The notes: a model not told the origin generated them from the sequence alone. DNA of 64,000 nucleotides from Bradyrhizobium sp. CB1650 (GCF_029761915.1 NZ_CP121695.1:1178001-1242000), one strand, 5' to 3'. Shown: positions 52,886 through 63,772, counted from the first letter of the stretch. Program-made: numbers and translations.

Positions 52886-53440
52886 TCAACCGGCAAAGCC
52901 GCCACGGTCGAGGAACGCCTGTTCTTCCTCCGTGGTCTTTCGCCCGAGGACGCGGTTGCGGTGGGGGAAACGCCCGAATCGGCGGATGATGCCGGCGTGC
53001 TCCTCGGCGTATTTCAGGTTCTCGCTGCCATCGATCTTCCGGAACAGCTCGACGCAATGGAGCTGGTCGGGCAGATGCTCGGAATGCATGAAGGGTAGGT
53101 AGAAGAATTCGCGCAGCGCGGAATCCACCCGCTTGTCCGCGCCGCGGGCGAGTGCGCGGCGGGCCACCGCGCGCGCCAGCGCGTCGCTGGAAAACGTCAG
53201 GGGATCGTCGCGGAACATGTTGCGGGGAAACTGGTCGAGCACGATGACAAGCGCCAGCGCCCCGTCATCGCTCGCCTCCCAGGACGACAGTTCGCCGGCG
53301 GCGGCCTTGCGCCACAACCCAAGAAACCGGCGCCGCACTTCCACGTCGAAAGCGTCGTCGTGCTTGTACCAGCGGTCGCGGCCGCTCTCGCGCCAGAACG
53401 CGAGAATGCCGGCCGGTCCGATGTCGGCAAGTTCAGTCAT
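52886..53440 (-). CDS. DUF924 family protein
   Basis: A 184-residue cytoplasmic protein of the DUF924 family. Characteristic features are the start ILAFWRESGRDRWYKHDDAFD, VIVLDQFPRNMFRDD, FFYLPFMHSEHLPDQ and a final FPHRNRVLGRKTTEEEQAFLD. No catalytic mechanism is established. It lies 18 bases after the upstream fadD-like gene (on the minus strand), so it is probably co-transcribed. Confidence 0.9.
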   Translation of the reverse strand: MTELADIGPAGILAFWRESGRDRWYKHDDAFDVEVRRRFLGLWRKAAAGELSSWEASDDGALALVIVLDQFPRNMFRDDPLTFSSDALARAVARRALARGADKRVDSALREFFYLPFMHSEHLPDQLHCVELFRKIDGSENLKYAEEHAGIIRRFGRFPHRNRVLGRKTTEEEQAFLDRGGFAG

Positions 53441-53458
53441 GGACGAAAGAGGAGCGGC

Positions 53459-55144
53459 TCACGCCGCCTCCGCCTTTTTCTCGTCGCGCAATTGCCGGCG
53501 CAGGATCTTGCCGACATTGGTCTTCGGCAGGTCGGTCCGGAATTCGATGTGCTTGGGCACCTTGTAGCCGGTGAGCTGCTCCTGGCAGTACTTGATCACG
53601 TCTTCAGCCGTGAGGTTCGGATCCTTCTTCACCACGAAGGCCTTCACCGCCTCGCCCGATTTGGAATCGGGAATGCCGATCACGGCGCATTCGAGCACGC
53701 CCGGATGGCTCGCGATCACTTCCTCGATCTCGTTCGGATAGACATTGAAGCCCGAGACCAGGATCATGTCCTTCTTGCGGTCGACGATCTTGGTGTAGCC
53801 CCGCTCGTCCATCACGCCGATGTCGCCGGTGCGGAAATAGCCGTCGGCCGTCATCACCTTCGCGGTCTCGTCGGGCCTGTTCCAGTAGCCCGCCATCACC
53901 TGCGGGCCCTTGGCGCAGATCTCGCCGGGCTGGCCAAGCGGCACCTCGTTGCCGTCGTCGTCACGGATCGAGATCCAGGTCGAGGGCACGGGAATGCCGA
54001 TCGAGCCGGAGAACTCGGTCGTGGTCGCCGGATTGCAGGTGAGGGTCGGCGAGGTCTCCGACAGGCCGTAGCCTTCGGCGATGAAGCAGCCGGTCACAGC
54101 CTTCCACTGCTCGGCGACCGGGCGTTGCACCGCCATGCCGCCGCCGTTGGAGATCTTCAGCCTGGAGAAGTCGAGCTTCTTGAAGTCGGGGTGATGCATC
54201 AGGCCGTTGTAGAGCGTGTTGACGGCCGGGAAGCTGTTGACCTGGTACTTGGCCAGCTCCTTGATGAAGCCGGCGATGTCGCGCGGATTGGGGATCAGGA
54301 GGTTGCAGCCGCCGGCGCGCACCGCCAGCAGGTAACAGGCCGTCAGTGCAAAGATGTGATAGAGCGGCAGCGCGCAGACGATCATGAGCTGGTCGACATG
54401 CGGCGGTGCGTTGAGCGCCGGCTGGAGCCAGGCATCGTTCTGCAACACGTTGGCGACGATGTTGCGGTGGAGCAGGGTGGCGCCCTTGGAGACGCCGGTG
54501 GTGCCGCCGGTATATTGCAGGAAGGCGACGTCGCCGGGCGAGAGCTTCGGCTTGTTGAACGTGAGGCCGCGGCCGGCCGACAGTGCCTCGTTGAAGGGTA
54601 CCGCGCCCGGCAGCGACCAGGCGGGCACCATCTTCTTCACGCGGCGCACGACGAGATTGACGATCACGCCCTTGAAGCCGAGCAGGTCGCCCATGCTGGC
54701 GACGATCACGTGCTTCACCGGCGTCTTCGCGATCACCTGCTGGACGGTGTGGGCGAAATTCTCCAGCACGATGATGGCTTCGGCGCCGGAATCCTTGAGC
54801 TGGTGCTCGAGCTCGCGCGGCGTGTAGAGCGGGTTGACGTTGACCACGGCAAAGCCGGCGCGCAGCACGGCGGCGGTCGCGACCGGATATTGCAGCACGT
54901 TCGGCATCATGATCGCGACGCGTGCGCCGCGCTGCAGGCCGCGGCCTTGCAGGTAGGACGCAAGCGCCAGCGACATCTGGTCGAGGTCGCGGTAGCTGAT
55001 CGCCTTGTCCATGCAGATGAAGGCCTTGCGGTCGGCGAACCTGGTAAAGCTCTCCTCCAGGAGGTCGACCAGCGATGCGTATTGCGTCGGCTCGATATCA
55101 GCGGGCACGCCGGGCGGATATTGCTTGAGCCAGATGCGCTCCAT
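53459..55144 (-). CDS. fadD: long-chain fatty acid-CoA ligase
   Basis: A 561-residue AMP-forming fatty acid-CoA ligase. The AMP-binding loop is LQYTGGTTGVSKGA, followed by GYGLSETSPTL, YFRTGDIGVMDERGYTKIVDRKKDMIL and the C-terminal LPKTNVGKILRRQLRDE with the catalytic Lys. It activates long-chain fatty acids for beta-oxidation or lipid use at the membrane. It overlaps no neighbour and is likely in an operon with the DUF924 gene. Confidence 0.95.
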   Translation of the reverse strand: MERIWLKQYPPGVPADIEPTQYASLVDLLEESFTRFADRKAFICMDKAISYRDLDQMSLALASYLQGRGLQRGARVAIMMPNVLQYPVATAAVLRAGFAVVNVNPLYTPRELEHQLKDSGAEAIIVLENFAHTVQQVIAKTPVKHVIVASMGDLLGFKGVIVNLVVRRVKKMVPAWSLPGAVPFNEALSAGRGLTFNKPKLSPGDVAFLQYTGGTTGVSKGATLLHRNIVANVLQNDAWLQPALNAPPHVDQLMIVCALPLYHIFALTACYLLAVRAGGCNLLIPNPRDIAGFIKELAKYQVNSFPAVNTLYNGLMHHPDFKKLDFSRLKISNGGGMAVQRPVAEQWKAVTGCFIAEGYGLSETSPTLTCNPATTTEFSGSIGIPVPSTWISIRDDDGNEVPLGQPGEICAKGPQVMAGYWNRPDETAKVMTADGYFRTGDIGVMDERGYTKIVDRKKDMILVSGFNVYPNEIEEVIASHPGVLECAVIGIPDSKSGEAVKAFVVKKDPNLTAEDVIKYCQEQLTGYKVPKHIEFRTDLPKTNVGKILRRQLRDEKKAEAA

Positions 55145-55331
55145 GGAAACTCCCCTCCTTGACCAGAGCCCGTTGTGTCTCGGGCTTGCCTCGTTGCCGT
55201 CAGTATCGAGCCTGCCGGAACCGGTGGCAAGTCGCCGAGGCTTAGGGCAAAGGACGGGGGGAGGCTACTGGAATCGTCGCGCTGTCGCACCTGCGAAGTG
55301 CGGACGCCGCGTCGCCTGCCGTACCGTCGAC

Positions 55332-56819
55332 TTAACTGTTGTTGGGCGCCGGCTTGGGCTTGGTCGCCGCCTTCGGCTTGGCAGGCTTGGCCGCTTGATC
55401 GCCGCTGGCGACAGGCTTCTCAGCAGGTTTGGACGCATCGGGCTTGGCCGCGGCATGCTTGGTCCCGGCCGGCTTCGCCGCGGTCTTGGCGTCGCCCTTG
55501 CTCTCACCCTTCGCGTTAGGCTTGGCATCTGGCTTGGCGGCCGCCGTCCGGGCGCCCTTCCAGGCGTCCTTGTTGCCGTCCTTGGGATTGTCCGCCGCGT
55601 CGGGCTTTCTGGCCGCGACGCGCGACTTCTTGCCACGCGCCTTCGGGGTCGCCTGCTGGTCGGCATCGGCGGCAACCGCCGCGATCAGAGCCGCACCGGT
55701 GCGGGTCGGGCCGGTATAGACCGGCACCGGCTCGACGGGCGCCGCGGCCGAGGCCATCAGGTCGGAGGCCTTCATCAACGGCGGTTGAAGCCCGGCGGTG
55801 AAGAAGGTCACCTGAGCTTCGCCGCCGGTGGCCGAGGTCGATCCGGTCGGTCCGGCACTGGTCGCGATCATCGCGTCATCGTCGTCGCTCGCGGGACGCT
55901 TGCGGTGGCCGCCGCACATCTCCTCGCGCAGGTTCGGCGGCGCGGCGTCGACCGGCACGAGGTTCTCGACGGCGCCGAGCGAGGGGCGCAGCCACGACAG
56001 ATTGTCCTGCGAGAAGCCGCGCTCGAGGAGCTGCGCCGCCTTCACCGCGCGCGCGGTGCCGGAGTTGGCGCCGAGCACCACCGCGATCAGCCGGCGTCCG
56101 TTGCGCGTGGCCGATGCCACGAGGTTGTAGCCGGAGGCGCAGATGAAGCCGGTCTTGAATCCGTCGGCGCCCGGATAGCGGCCGATCAGCTTGTTGAAAT
56201 TCGGCGTGATGCGCTTGCCGAAGCGGATCGCAGGGATGTGCACGAAGTACTCGTACTCTGGCAGGTCGCGCAGGAACGCGCGTGCGAGAATGCCGAGGTC
56301 GCGCGCCGAGGTGATCTGGCCGTCGGCGGGCAGGCCGTTCGGATTGACGTAGCTCGTCTGCGTCATCCCGAGCTTCTGCGCGGTCTGGTTCATCATCGCC
56401 GAGAAGCCGTCGATCGAACCGCCGACGCCTTCGGCGAGCACCACGGCCATGTCGTTCGCCGACTTGACCATCATCATCTTCAGCGCGTTGTCGACGGTGA
56501 GCTGCGTTCCCGGACGGAATCCCATCTTCGACGGCGATTGCGAGGCCGCCGTCGGGGAGACGGTGAACATCGTGTCGAGCGTGATCTTGCCGTCCTTGAC
56601 CGCCTTCAGCGTCACATAGGCGGTCATGATCTTGGTGACGGACGCCGGATACCAGGGAATGGTCGCGTTGTCCGCCTGCAACACCTTGCCGCTGTCGGCT
56701 TCGATGAGGAGCACCGCTTCGGCATCTGCCGCGCGCGGCGCAAGCAGCGCGGCGAGCGCAAGCGCCGCAGCGAAAAGATTCAACAGGGAATGTCGAAGCA
56801 GCGGGCGAAAGACGTGCAC
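55332..56819 (-). CDS. D-alanyl-D-alanine carboxypeptidase (penicillin-binding protein)
   Basis: A 495-residue DacA/DacF-type serine carboxypeptidase that trims the peptidoglycan stem. With the GTG at 56819 the signal peptide is MHVFRPLLRHSLLNLFAAAL..., and the catalytic motifs are Ser60-x-x-Lys63 (ASVTK), Ser119-Ala-Asn121 and Lys221-Thr-Gly. The last 150 or so residues are a low-complexity Lys/Ala/Pro tail (AAAKPDAKPNAKGESKG, KPKAATKPKPAPNNS), unusual in length. The frame is open to an ATG at 56975 but that adds no signal-like sequence; the start is uncertain. Confidence 0.88.
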   Translation of the reverse strand: MHVFRPLLRHSLLNLFAAALALAALLAPRAADAEAVLLIEADSGKVLQADNATIPWYPASVTKIMTAYVTLKAVKDGKITLDTMFTVSPTAASQSPSKMGFRPGTQLTVDNALKMMMVKSANDMAVVLAEGVGGSIDGFSAMMNQTAQKLGMTQTSYVNPNGLPADGQITSARDLGILARAFLRDLPEYEYFVHIPAIRFGKRITPNFNKLIGRYPGADGFKTGFICASGYNLVASATRNGRRLIAVVLGANSGTARAVKAAQLLERGFSQDNLSWLRPSLGAVENLVPVDAAPPNLREEMCGGHRKRPASDDDDAMIATSAGPTGSTSATGGEAQVTFFTAGLQPPLMKASDLMASAAAPVEPVPVYTGPTRTGAALIAAVAADADQQATPKARGKKSRVAARKPDAADNPKDGNKDAWKGARTAAAKPDAKPNAKGESKGDAKTAAKPAGTKHAAAKPDASKPAEKPVASGDQAAKPAKPKAATKPKPAPNNS

Positions 56820-56996
56820 TATCCGATTCCGGTCGTTGGAGACCCGCCGGTTCCGGACGGTTCTCGTGATCTGAGTTTCGAGTTTTGAAATCCGGCGCCG
56901 CCGCTCGCGGCACCGCAAACCTATACCGGCTTGTGCGTCGAGAACAGGGGTCTTGGCGGGGTATTCAGCGATCAAATAGGCTGAATTTCGACGGTC

Positions 56997-58793
56997 CTAA
57001 CAGGACTTGACAGCCGACGCCGCGGCCTCCGCCGCCGTCATGCTCGCCTGCACGTTCTCTTGCACCATGAACTGGGCCCTGGCGAGCTCGGCAAAATGGC
57101 CGCCTTTGGCCACGAGTTCATCGAAAGTTCCGCTCTCGATCACCCGGCCATTCTCGAACACCAGGATTCGCGTGGCATTGCGGATGGTGGAGAGGCGGTG
57201 CGCGATCACGAAGGTGGTGCGACCCTTCATCACTTCATCGAGAGCGGCGTTCACCTTGGTCTCGGTGACCGCGTCGAGCGCGCTGGTTGCCTCGTCCAGG
57301 ATCAGGATCGGCGGGTCCTTGAGCAGCGCGCGCGCGATCGACAACCGCTGCCGCTCGCCGCCGGACAGCATGCGGCCACGCTCGCCGGCATTGGTCTCGA
57401 AGCCGCCGCTGCGCTCGATGAATGCGAGCGCCTGCGCGCGCTCGGCGGCGAGGCGCATTTCCGCCTCCGTCGCGTCCGGCTTGCCGACGCGCAAATTGTC
57501 CGCGATCGAACGGTTGAACAGCAGCGCCTCCTGGAACACCACGCCGATATTTCGCCGCAGCGATGTCAGCGTGATCCCGCGCACGTCCATGCCGTCGATC
57601 TTGATGAAGCCGGATTGCGGGTCGAAGGCGCGATGCAAAAGCGCGATCGCGGTGGACTTGCCGGCGCCGGTCGGGCCGACCAGCGCGATGGTCTGGCCGG
57701 GCAGCGCTGTGAAGGAGAGATCCTCGACCGCCGGGCGCTTGCCGTCATAGGAGAAGGTGACGTCGTGAAATTCGACGAGGCCGGACAGCCGTCCGGCATC
57801 GATTGCGTCGGGCCGGTCGTGGACGGCGGGTACGGCGTCGAGCACGTTGAAGAACTCGCGCAGCCGCGGCGCTTCCATGAACACGTTGTTGATGAAGCTG
57901 ACGACCTGCTCAAGCTTCTGGATCAGCAGGGTCGCGAAGCTCACGAACATCACGATCTCGCCGACGGTGGTCAGTCCCTGGTCGTGCAGTGCTATGCCGA
58001 GCGTGAAGATCGCCAGTACGGTGATGGTGGTGGAGGCGCGCGTGATCACGGTGACCAGCGCCCACCAGGACAGTACCGGCATCTGCGCAGCGAGCAATTC
58101 GTCGGCGACGGAACGCAAGCCCTGCACCTCGGATTCGACGCGCACGAAACTCTGCACCAGTGCGACGTTGCCGAGCGCGTCGGACGCGCGGGCGGAGAGT
58201 TCGCTGTAGTGCTCCTCGACCGCCATCTGCATGCCGAAGGTTCTGCGCACGACGAAGGTGGTCAGGCCTGTGAAGACGACGCAGAGCACGAACAGGAGGA
58301 TCGCAAGCCGCCAGTTCAGATAAAGCGACAGCGGCAGCAGCACCACCACCGAAAGGATCGCGGCAAAATGCTCGCGGAAGAAGCCGAGCCACAGCCGCCA
58401 CAGCGCGTCGGTGCCGTTCAACATCACTTTCATCAACCGGCCCGAATGGGTGCCGGAGTGGAAGGTCAGCGGCAGTTGCAGGATGTGCTCGAAATAGCTC
58501 GTCAGCACCGCCTGCCGCTGACGGTGGGCGAGGCGGTCGGCGTGCAGCGCAACAAGCGCGCTGCAGATGATGGTGAACAGCCCGAACGCGACCCAGGCCC
58601 ACAGAAACGGCCAGGCCGAGGTCGTGCCGGCGACCGCCTTGCCGGAGAGCACGTCGACGATGCGGCCGAACAGCACGGGCTCGGCGAACTGCGCGGCCGC
58701 AAGCAGGAGATTGGCGACCGCCAGCAGCCAGCCCAGCCGCGCCTCTTTGCCGAGCAGCTCAAGGACGCGGGTGTAGAGGCGGAGGATGGACAT
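56997..58793 (-). CDS. ndvA: cyclic beta-1,2-glucan ABC exporter (NdvA/ChvA)
   Basis: A 598-residue half-transporter: six transmembrane helices in residues about 20-320, then an ATPase domain. The Walker A is GPTGAGKST, the signature [10 protein letters not shown] and the Walker [13 protein letters not shown], with AHRLSTI after them. NdvA/ChvA exports cyclic beta-1,2-glucan to the periplasm for osmotic adaptation and host infection in Rhizobiales. [15 protein letters not shown] at 58793 is the conserved start; the frame reaches 58832. Confidence 0.9.
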   Translation of the reverse strand: MSILRLYTRVLELLGKEARLGWLLAVANLLLAAAQFAEPVLFGRIVDVLSGKAVAGTTSAWPFLWAWVAFGLFTIICSALVALHADRLAHRQRQAVLTSYFEHILQLPLTFHSGTHSGRLMKVMLNGTDALWRLWLGFFREHFAAILSVVVLLPLSLYLNWRLAILLFVLCVVFTGLTTFVVRRTFGMQMAVEEHYSELSARASDALGNVALVQSFVRVESEVQGLRSVADELLAAQMPVLSWWALVTVITRASTTITVLAIFTLGIALHDQGLTTVGEIVMFVSFATLLIQKLEQVVSFINNVFMEAPRLREFFNVLDAVPAVHDRPDAIDAGRLSGLVEFHDVTFSYDGKRPAVEDLSFTALPGQTIALVGPTGAGKSTAIALLHRAFDPQSGFIKIDGMDVRGITLTSLRRNIGVVFQEALLFNRSIADNLRVGKPDATEAEMRLAAERAQALAFIERSGGFETNAGERGRMLSGGERQRLSIARALLKDPPILILDEATSALDAVTETKVNAALDEVMKGRTTFVIAHRLSTIRNATRILVFENGRVIESGTFDELVAKGGHFAELARAQFMVQENVQASMTAAEAAASAVKSC

Positions 58794-58880
58794 GCGGACG
58801 ACGAACTCGGGGGCGGCAGGATGAGCCGGCATTCTAAACTGGGATCGCCCGCGAGATACAGCGGAAGCTGCCAGTTTTAC

Positions 58881-59954
58881 TCAATTGATCAGCCGGCCCT
58901 CGACCGGCGGCAGGAACTGCGGGTCGAAGATATCGCGCGCGGTCGGTCGCCTGCGGAATTTGAAGTCCTGTGCGATCTGGTCGATCGAACGCTCCAGCCG
59001 CGCGGGGTCGACACCGCCGAGGCCATCGCGGCGGACCTCGTCAGTCAGGATGTCGTCGGCGAGCACGGTGTGCAGGCGTTCGAGCTCGAGGTCGCGTTCG
59101 CCGTTGTCCATGCGGCCCAGGACCTCGTCCACGGCGCGTACCGGCTCCTTGACGGTGGCGTTGATGCCGGCGACCAGCGCGCGCAAGAAGCCTTTCACGG
59201 CGTCGGGCTTCACTGCAGCGAAGACGGGGCTGACCACCACGGCAAAGCCGTAAGCTTCGCAGCCATAGTCGGCGTAGCGCAGTACGGCGAGATCGTTCCC
59301 CGGCACGCCGCGGTCGCGCAGGTTCACCGCCGAAAGATAAGGGAAGCCCGCCACCGCATCGACCTGCCCGGCCGAGAGGATCGGTTCGCGCACCGCCGCG
59401 CTCATTTTGTGGAATTTCACGTGCGATGTGGTGATGCCGTTCTGCTGCGCGAGCGCCGGCCACAGGCGGATCGACAGATCGCTCTCGGCAACGCCGACGG
59501 TCTTGCCGTCGAGGTCGGACAGAAGGTGAATGCCGCGGCTCTTGCGCGCGACGATCGCGTAGGGCGCACGGTTGAACAGCACGAACACCGCCTTGACCGG
59601 CGGCGCATCGGCATTGTCGCGGAAGCGGATCAGTTCGTTGATGTCGACGAGTGCGAGATCGCTGTCACCTTTGGCAACGCGCGCGAGCGCCTCCGGCGAT
59701 CCGGCCGCGCTGGTGAGGGAGACGGCGAGATGCTGAGCGGCGAACCTGCCGTCCTTCATCGCTACGAAGAACGGCGCCATGCTCGATTCGATCGGCCGGT
59801 CGAAGGCGAACCGGATCGCGACCGACGGCGCGACGGTCTCGGTGGCCCTGACGTCGCGCGCGGACAGCGCGGACAGTGCGACGAAAAGTGACAGCAGGCC
59901 GCGAAGGGCGATCGTCCTGATTCCGAGCATCAGCGGCGCCGGTCCCGCCTTCAT
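58881..59954 (-). CDS. NMT1/nitrate-type ABC substrate-binding protein
   Basis: A 357-residue exported binding protein of the NMT1/SsuA type. After a signal (LRGLLSLFVALSALSARDVRA) come APSVAIRFAFDRPIESSMAPFFVAMKDG, GSPEALARVAKGDSDLALVD and DLDGKTVGVAESDL, the pattern of nitrate/sulfonate/taurine or pyrimidine-precursor binders. No permease or ATPase genes follow, so it is an orphan that may use another system. Starts at 59954 or 59930. A 19-bp tandem duplication precedes the longer start. Confidence 0.85.
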   Translation of the reverse strand: MKAGPAPLMLGIRTIALRGLLSLFVALSALSARDVRATETVAPSVAIRFAFDRPIESSMAPFFVAMKDGRFAAQHLAVSLTSAAGSPEALARVAKGDSDLALVDINELIRFRDNADAPPVKAVFVLFNRAPYAIVARKSRGIHLLSDLDGKTVGVAESDLSIRLWPALAQQNGITTSHVKFHKMSAAVREPILSAGQVDAVAGFPYLSAVNLRDRGVPGNDLAVLRYADYGCEAYGFAVVVSPVFAAVKPDAVKGFLRALVAGINATVKEPVRAVDEVLGRMDNGERDLELERLHTVLADDILTDEVRRDGLGGVDPARLERSIDQIAQDFKFRRRPTARDIFDPQFLPPVEGRLIN

Positions 59955-59991
59955 TAGGGTTTGATGACGCTATTAGGGTTTGATGACGCTT
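59954..59991. repeat. 19-bp tandem duplication
   Basis: attagggtttgatgacgct is present twice in direct succession, directly upstream of the start of the NMT1-like gene. Confidence 0.8.
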
Positions 59992-60103
59992 GACGAGGTA
60001 TGCAGCGCCGGTTCGCGTCCATCGTGGAAGATCGAAGATGAACGGTGGATGAGCGGGGTTGCGTCACGATCACGCAACCCCGTTCAGCTTGCGTTGGGGT
60101 TGG

Positions 60104-60129
60104 GGAACTCAACATGGCATGCGCGGGTT
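60104..60129 (+). promoter_or_regulatory. candidate sigma-EcfG promoter
   Basis: GGAAC (60104-60108) is followed after 17 bases by GGTT (60126-60129), near the GGAAC-N16/17-CGTT consensus. It lies about 45 bases before the ATG of the Gly/Tyr-rich gene. Confidence 0.4.
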
Positions 60130-60175
60130 TGAGAGGCATGAGCCTGTCCGCAGGCACCATTGGAGGTCCCGAAAC

Positions 60176-60556
60176 ATGTTTGACCGAGTTTCCAGATTTG
60201 CCGGCCGCAAGGCCGTTCTTGCCATCGCGGCGGTGCTGGCCCTGACCACCGTCGCACCCACGGCCTCGTTCGCAGGCGGCCGCCACTGGCATGGCGGCGG
60301 CGGAGCGGCTGCCGCCGCTGCCATTGCCGGCATCGTCGGCACCGGGCTTGCGGTCGCCGCGGCCCGCAACGCCTACGCCTATGACTACGGTCCGGCCTAT
60401 TACGGCGGCGGTCCCGTCTATTATGGCGGCCCTGCCTATTACGGCTACGGCGGTGGCCCCTATTACGGTCCGGGCCCGGACTATCAGGCGCAGCGCTACG
60501 GCGGCACGGCCCCCTCCGAGCTCTGCGGCCAAGGCTACTTCACCAACTGCTACTAG
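60176..60556 (+). CDS. exported Gly/Tyr-rich protein
   Basis: A 126-residue protein with a signal peptide (FAGRKAVLAIAAVLALTTVAPTASFAGG). The mature part has an Ala-rich helix (GGAAAAAAIAGIVGTGLAVAAARNAYAYD), then Gly/Tyr repeats (YYGGGPVYYGGPAYYGYGGG), ending with two Cys (LCGQGYFTNCY). Such proteins may be surface or envelope structural, but function is not known. The ATG has a tggagg ribosome binding site nine bases before. A terminator follows. Confidence 0.78.
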   Translation: MFDRVSRFAGRKAVLAIAAVLALTTVAPTASFAGGRHWHGGGGAAAAAAIAGIVGTGLAVAAARNAYAYDYGPAYYGGGPVYYGGPAYYGYGGGPYYGPGPDYQAQRYGGTAPSELCGQGYFTNCY

Positions 60557-60581
60557 CCGTAGCAACCAAAGGTTGACCACG

Positions 60582-60617
60582 ACAGGCCGTCGTGCTTGCA
60601 GCGGCGGCCTGTTTCTT
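60582..60617 (+). terminator. intrinsic terminator
   Basis: acaggccg (60582-60589) pairs with cggcctgt (60605-60612) and is followed by ttcttggtttt. It ends the Gly/Tyr-rich transcription unit. Confidence 0.7.
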
Positions 60618-60673
60618 GGTTTTACTATCGGACGTTAACGCGCTCGCCATCGGTTTAGAGTAGCTTTGAGTAC

Positions 60674-61078
60674 ATGAGTGATTCGCTTGAGCGGCTATAT
60701 CTGGCTGTGCTCGCGGCCAGGGATCTTGATCCGGCAACATCGCGCACGGCCCGGCTGTTTCAGCGCGGGCCAGCCAAAATGGCGAAGAAGCTGGCCGAGG
60801 AGGCCATCGAGGTCGTCATCGACGCGGTCCACGGTGATAGCGAAGCCGTGATCAGGGAAAGCGCCGATCTGCTCTACAATCTCACCGTGCTCTGGGCTGC
60901 AGCCGGCGTGCGCCCCGGCGACGTCTGGCGCGAGATGGCCCGGCGCGAAGACATGCTCGGCATCGCCGAGAAGCTGCCGAAGTCGTCGATGAAGCTGCCC
61001 AAGGTCGCCTCGCCGCGCGTCGCCGCGCGGCGGCCAATTGTCGCGCTCGAGGGCCGCGCCGCGCGCAAACGCCACTAG
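60674..61078 (+). CDS. phosphoribosyl-ATP pyrophosphatase-like protein (HisE paralogue)
   Basis: A 134-residue MazG-fold HisE-type protein. The core KKLAEEAIEVVIDAVHGDSEAVIRESADLLYNLTVLW contains the acidic metal-binding EEAIEV and ESADL. HisE hydrolyses phosphoribosyl-ATP in histidine synthesis. It has a 25-residue C-terminal basic tail beyond the usual end (PRVAARRPIVALEGRAARKRH) and no his gene neighbours, so it is probably a paralogue rather than the operon hisE. Confidence 0.83.
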   Translation: MSDSLERLYLAVLAARDLDPATSRTARLFQRGPAKMAKKLAEEAIEVVIDAVHGDSEAVIRESADLLYNLTVLWAAAGVRPGDVWREMARREDMLGIAEKLPKSSMKLPKVASPRVAARRPIVALEGRAARKRH

Positions 61079-61144
61079 AAGCGGCACAAATCGGCCCCAT
61101 CTTGTCATGGACAAATCCGTCCCATGGTGCTTGATCGCGGCGCC

Positions 61145-61726
61145 ATGCTGAAACGTATCTACGACTGGTGCATCGACGCCGCCCACAAGCCCTACGCGCT
61201 CTGGATCATGGGCGCCGTGGCTTTCGCCGAAAGCTCGTTCTTCCCGGTGCCGCCGGACGTGATGCTGATCCCGATGTCGCTGGCGCGCCCGCAGCGCGCC
61301 TGGGTCTATGCCGCGGTCTGCACAGCCACCTCGGTGCTCGGGGGCATCCTGGGCTACGCCATCGGCGCGCTGCTCTATGACTCGGTCGGCCACTGGCTGA
61401 TCCAGGTCTACGGCCTCGGCGACAAGGTCGATGCCTTCCGTGCTTCCTATGCCGAATGGGGCGCCGTGATCATCCTGCTCAAGGGGTTGACGCCGATCCC
61501 CTACAAGCTGGTCACCATCACCTCGGGCTTTGCCGGCTACGATATCGGGCTGTTCATCCTGTGCTCGATCGTCGCGCGCGGCGGACGCTTCTTCGTCGCC
61601 GCCGTGCTGCTCAATCGCTATGGCGACTGGATCCGCGTCAGGATCGAGCGGCATCTCGGCCTCTGGGTGGCGATCGGCGCCGTCGTGCTCGTGCTCGGCT
61701 TCGTGATAGCGATCAAGCTGATCTAG
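61145..61726 (+). CDS. YqaA-family (DedA/VTT-like) membrane protein
   Basis: A 193-residue inner-membrane protein with about five hydrophobic helices. It has FAESSFFPVPPDVMLIP and LLKGLTPIPYKLVTITSGFAG, the DedA-like re-entrant motifs of the VTT family, and ends in a hydrophobic helix. These proteins support lipid scrambling or envelope homeostasis. The ATG at 61145 gives the usual start; an in-frame ATG lies at 61124. Confidence 0.9.
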   Translation: MLKRIYDWCIDAAHKPYALWIMGAVAFAESSFFPVPPDVMLIPMSLARPQRAWVYAAVCTATSVLGGILGYAIGALLYDSVGHWLIQVYGLGDKVDAFRASYAEWGAVIILLKGLTPIPYKLVTITSGFAGYDIGLFILCSIVARGGRFFVAAVLLNRYGDWIRVRIERHLGLWVAIGAVVLVLGFVIAIKLI

Positions 61727-61776
61727 CGCCTCGCGAGGCGCTTTGCGGCCGTGCCGGCTTCGGCTACGCTTGCGCC

Positions 61777-62313
61777 ATGATGGTTCGATCCGGCAATATC
61801 GTCGCGCGCCTCCGGATGGTTGTGACTGCGGTACTGCTGCTCCTGCCAGGCACCGCCGGCCTCGGATGGGCCCAAACAACCGCACCCGCGCCGTCGCTCG
61901 GTGTTCGGGAGGCGGGACCCCAGGCGCCGCCATCGACGCCTGCTCCGCCGGGGCCGCCGACGGGCGAGGAAAATCCCGGTCTGATCAACGAAATGGGCAA
62001 GCTGTTCGACAAGCTGCCATCGATCCTGCCGCTGAAAAGCTCGAGCGAGACGATGGACGGCCTGTCGCGGTTGGCGAAGCCGTCGAGCATGGTGTCGGGC
62101 CGCGTTGCCTGCCCGGCTTCGGCGAACGGCGCGCCGGACTGCAAGCAGGCCGCTGACCAGCTCTGCCGGAGCAAGGGCTACAGGGACGGCAAGAGCCTGA
62201 ACGCCGACTCCGCCGAGAAGTGCTCGGCCAAGGTCCTGATCCCTGGCAGGCAACGCAAACCGGATGACTGCCGCACCGATACTTTCGTGACCAGCGCGCT
62301 GTGTCAGAACTAG
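61777..62313 (+). CDS. exported Cys-containing hypothetical protein
   Basis: A 178-residue protein with a signal peptide (VVTAVLLLLPGTAGLGWAQ). A Pro-rich linker (APPSTPAPPGPPTGEE) leads to a C-terminal half with six cysteines (VACPAS, DCKQAADQLCRSKG, KCSAKV, DDCRTD, LCQN), likely disulfide-bonded. Similar short exported proteins occur in Bradyrhizobium; I do not know their function. It precedes aspA by 34 bases. Confidence 0.68.
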   Translation: MMVRSGNIVARLRMVVTAVLLLLPGTAGLGWAQTTAPAPSLGVREAGPQAPPSTPAPPGPPTGEENPGLINEMGKLFDKLPSILPLKSSSETMDGLSRLAKPSSMVSGRVACPASANGAPDCKQAADQLCRSKGYRDGKSLNADSAEKCSAKVLIPGRQRKPDDCRTDTFVTSALCQN

Positions 62314-62347
62314 AGGCCTGACGCCGCGCGAGCAACAAGGAGCGCCC

Positions 62348-63750
<1,403 letters not shown>

Positions 63751-63772
63751 TCGTTCATCGCGCCGGGTATCA

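Noticed and set aside
53360..55162. A 600-codon plus-strand frame across fadD
   Set aside because: fadD on the minus strand has all AMP-ligase motifs; the plus-strand frame has none.
57060..59891. A 943-codon open frame on the plus strand
   Set aside because: It runs antisense through ndvA and the NMT1-like gene, both clearly coding on the minus strand, and has the Arg/Asp/His-rich composition typical of high-GC antisense frames.
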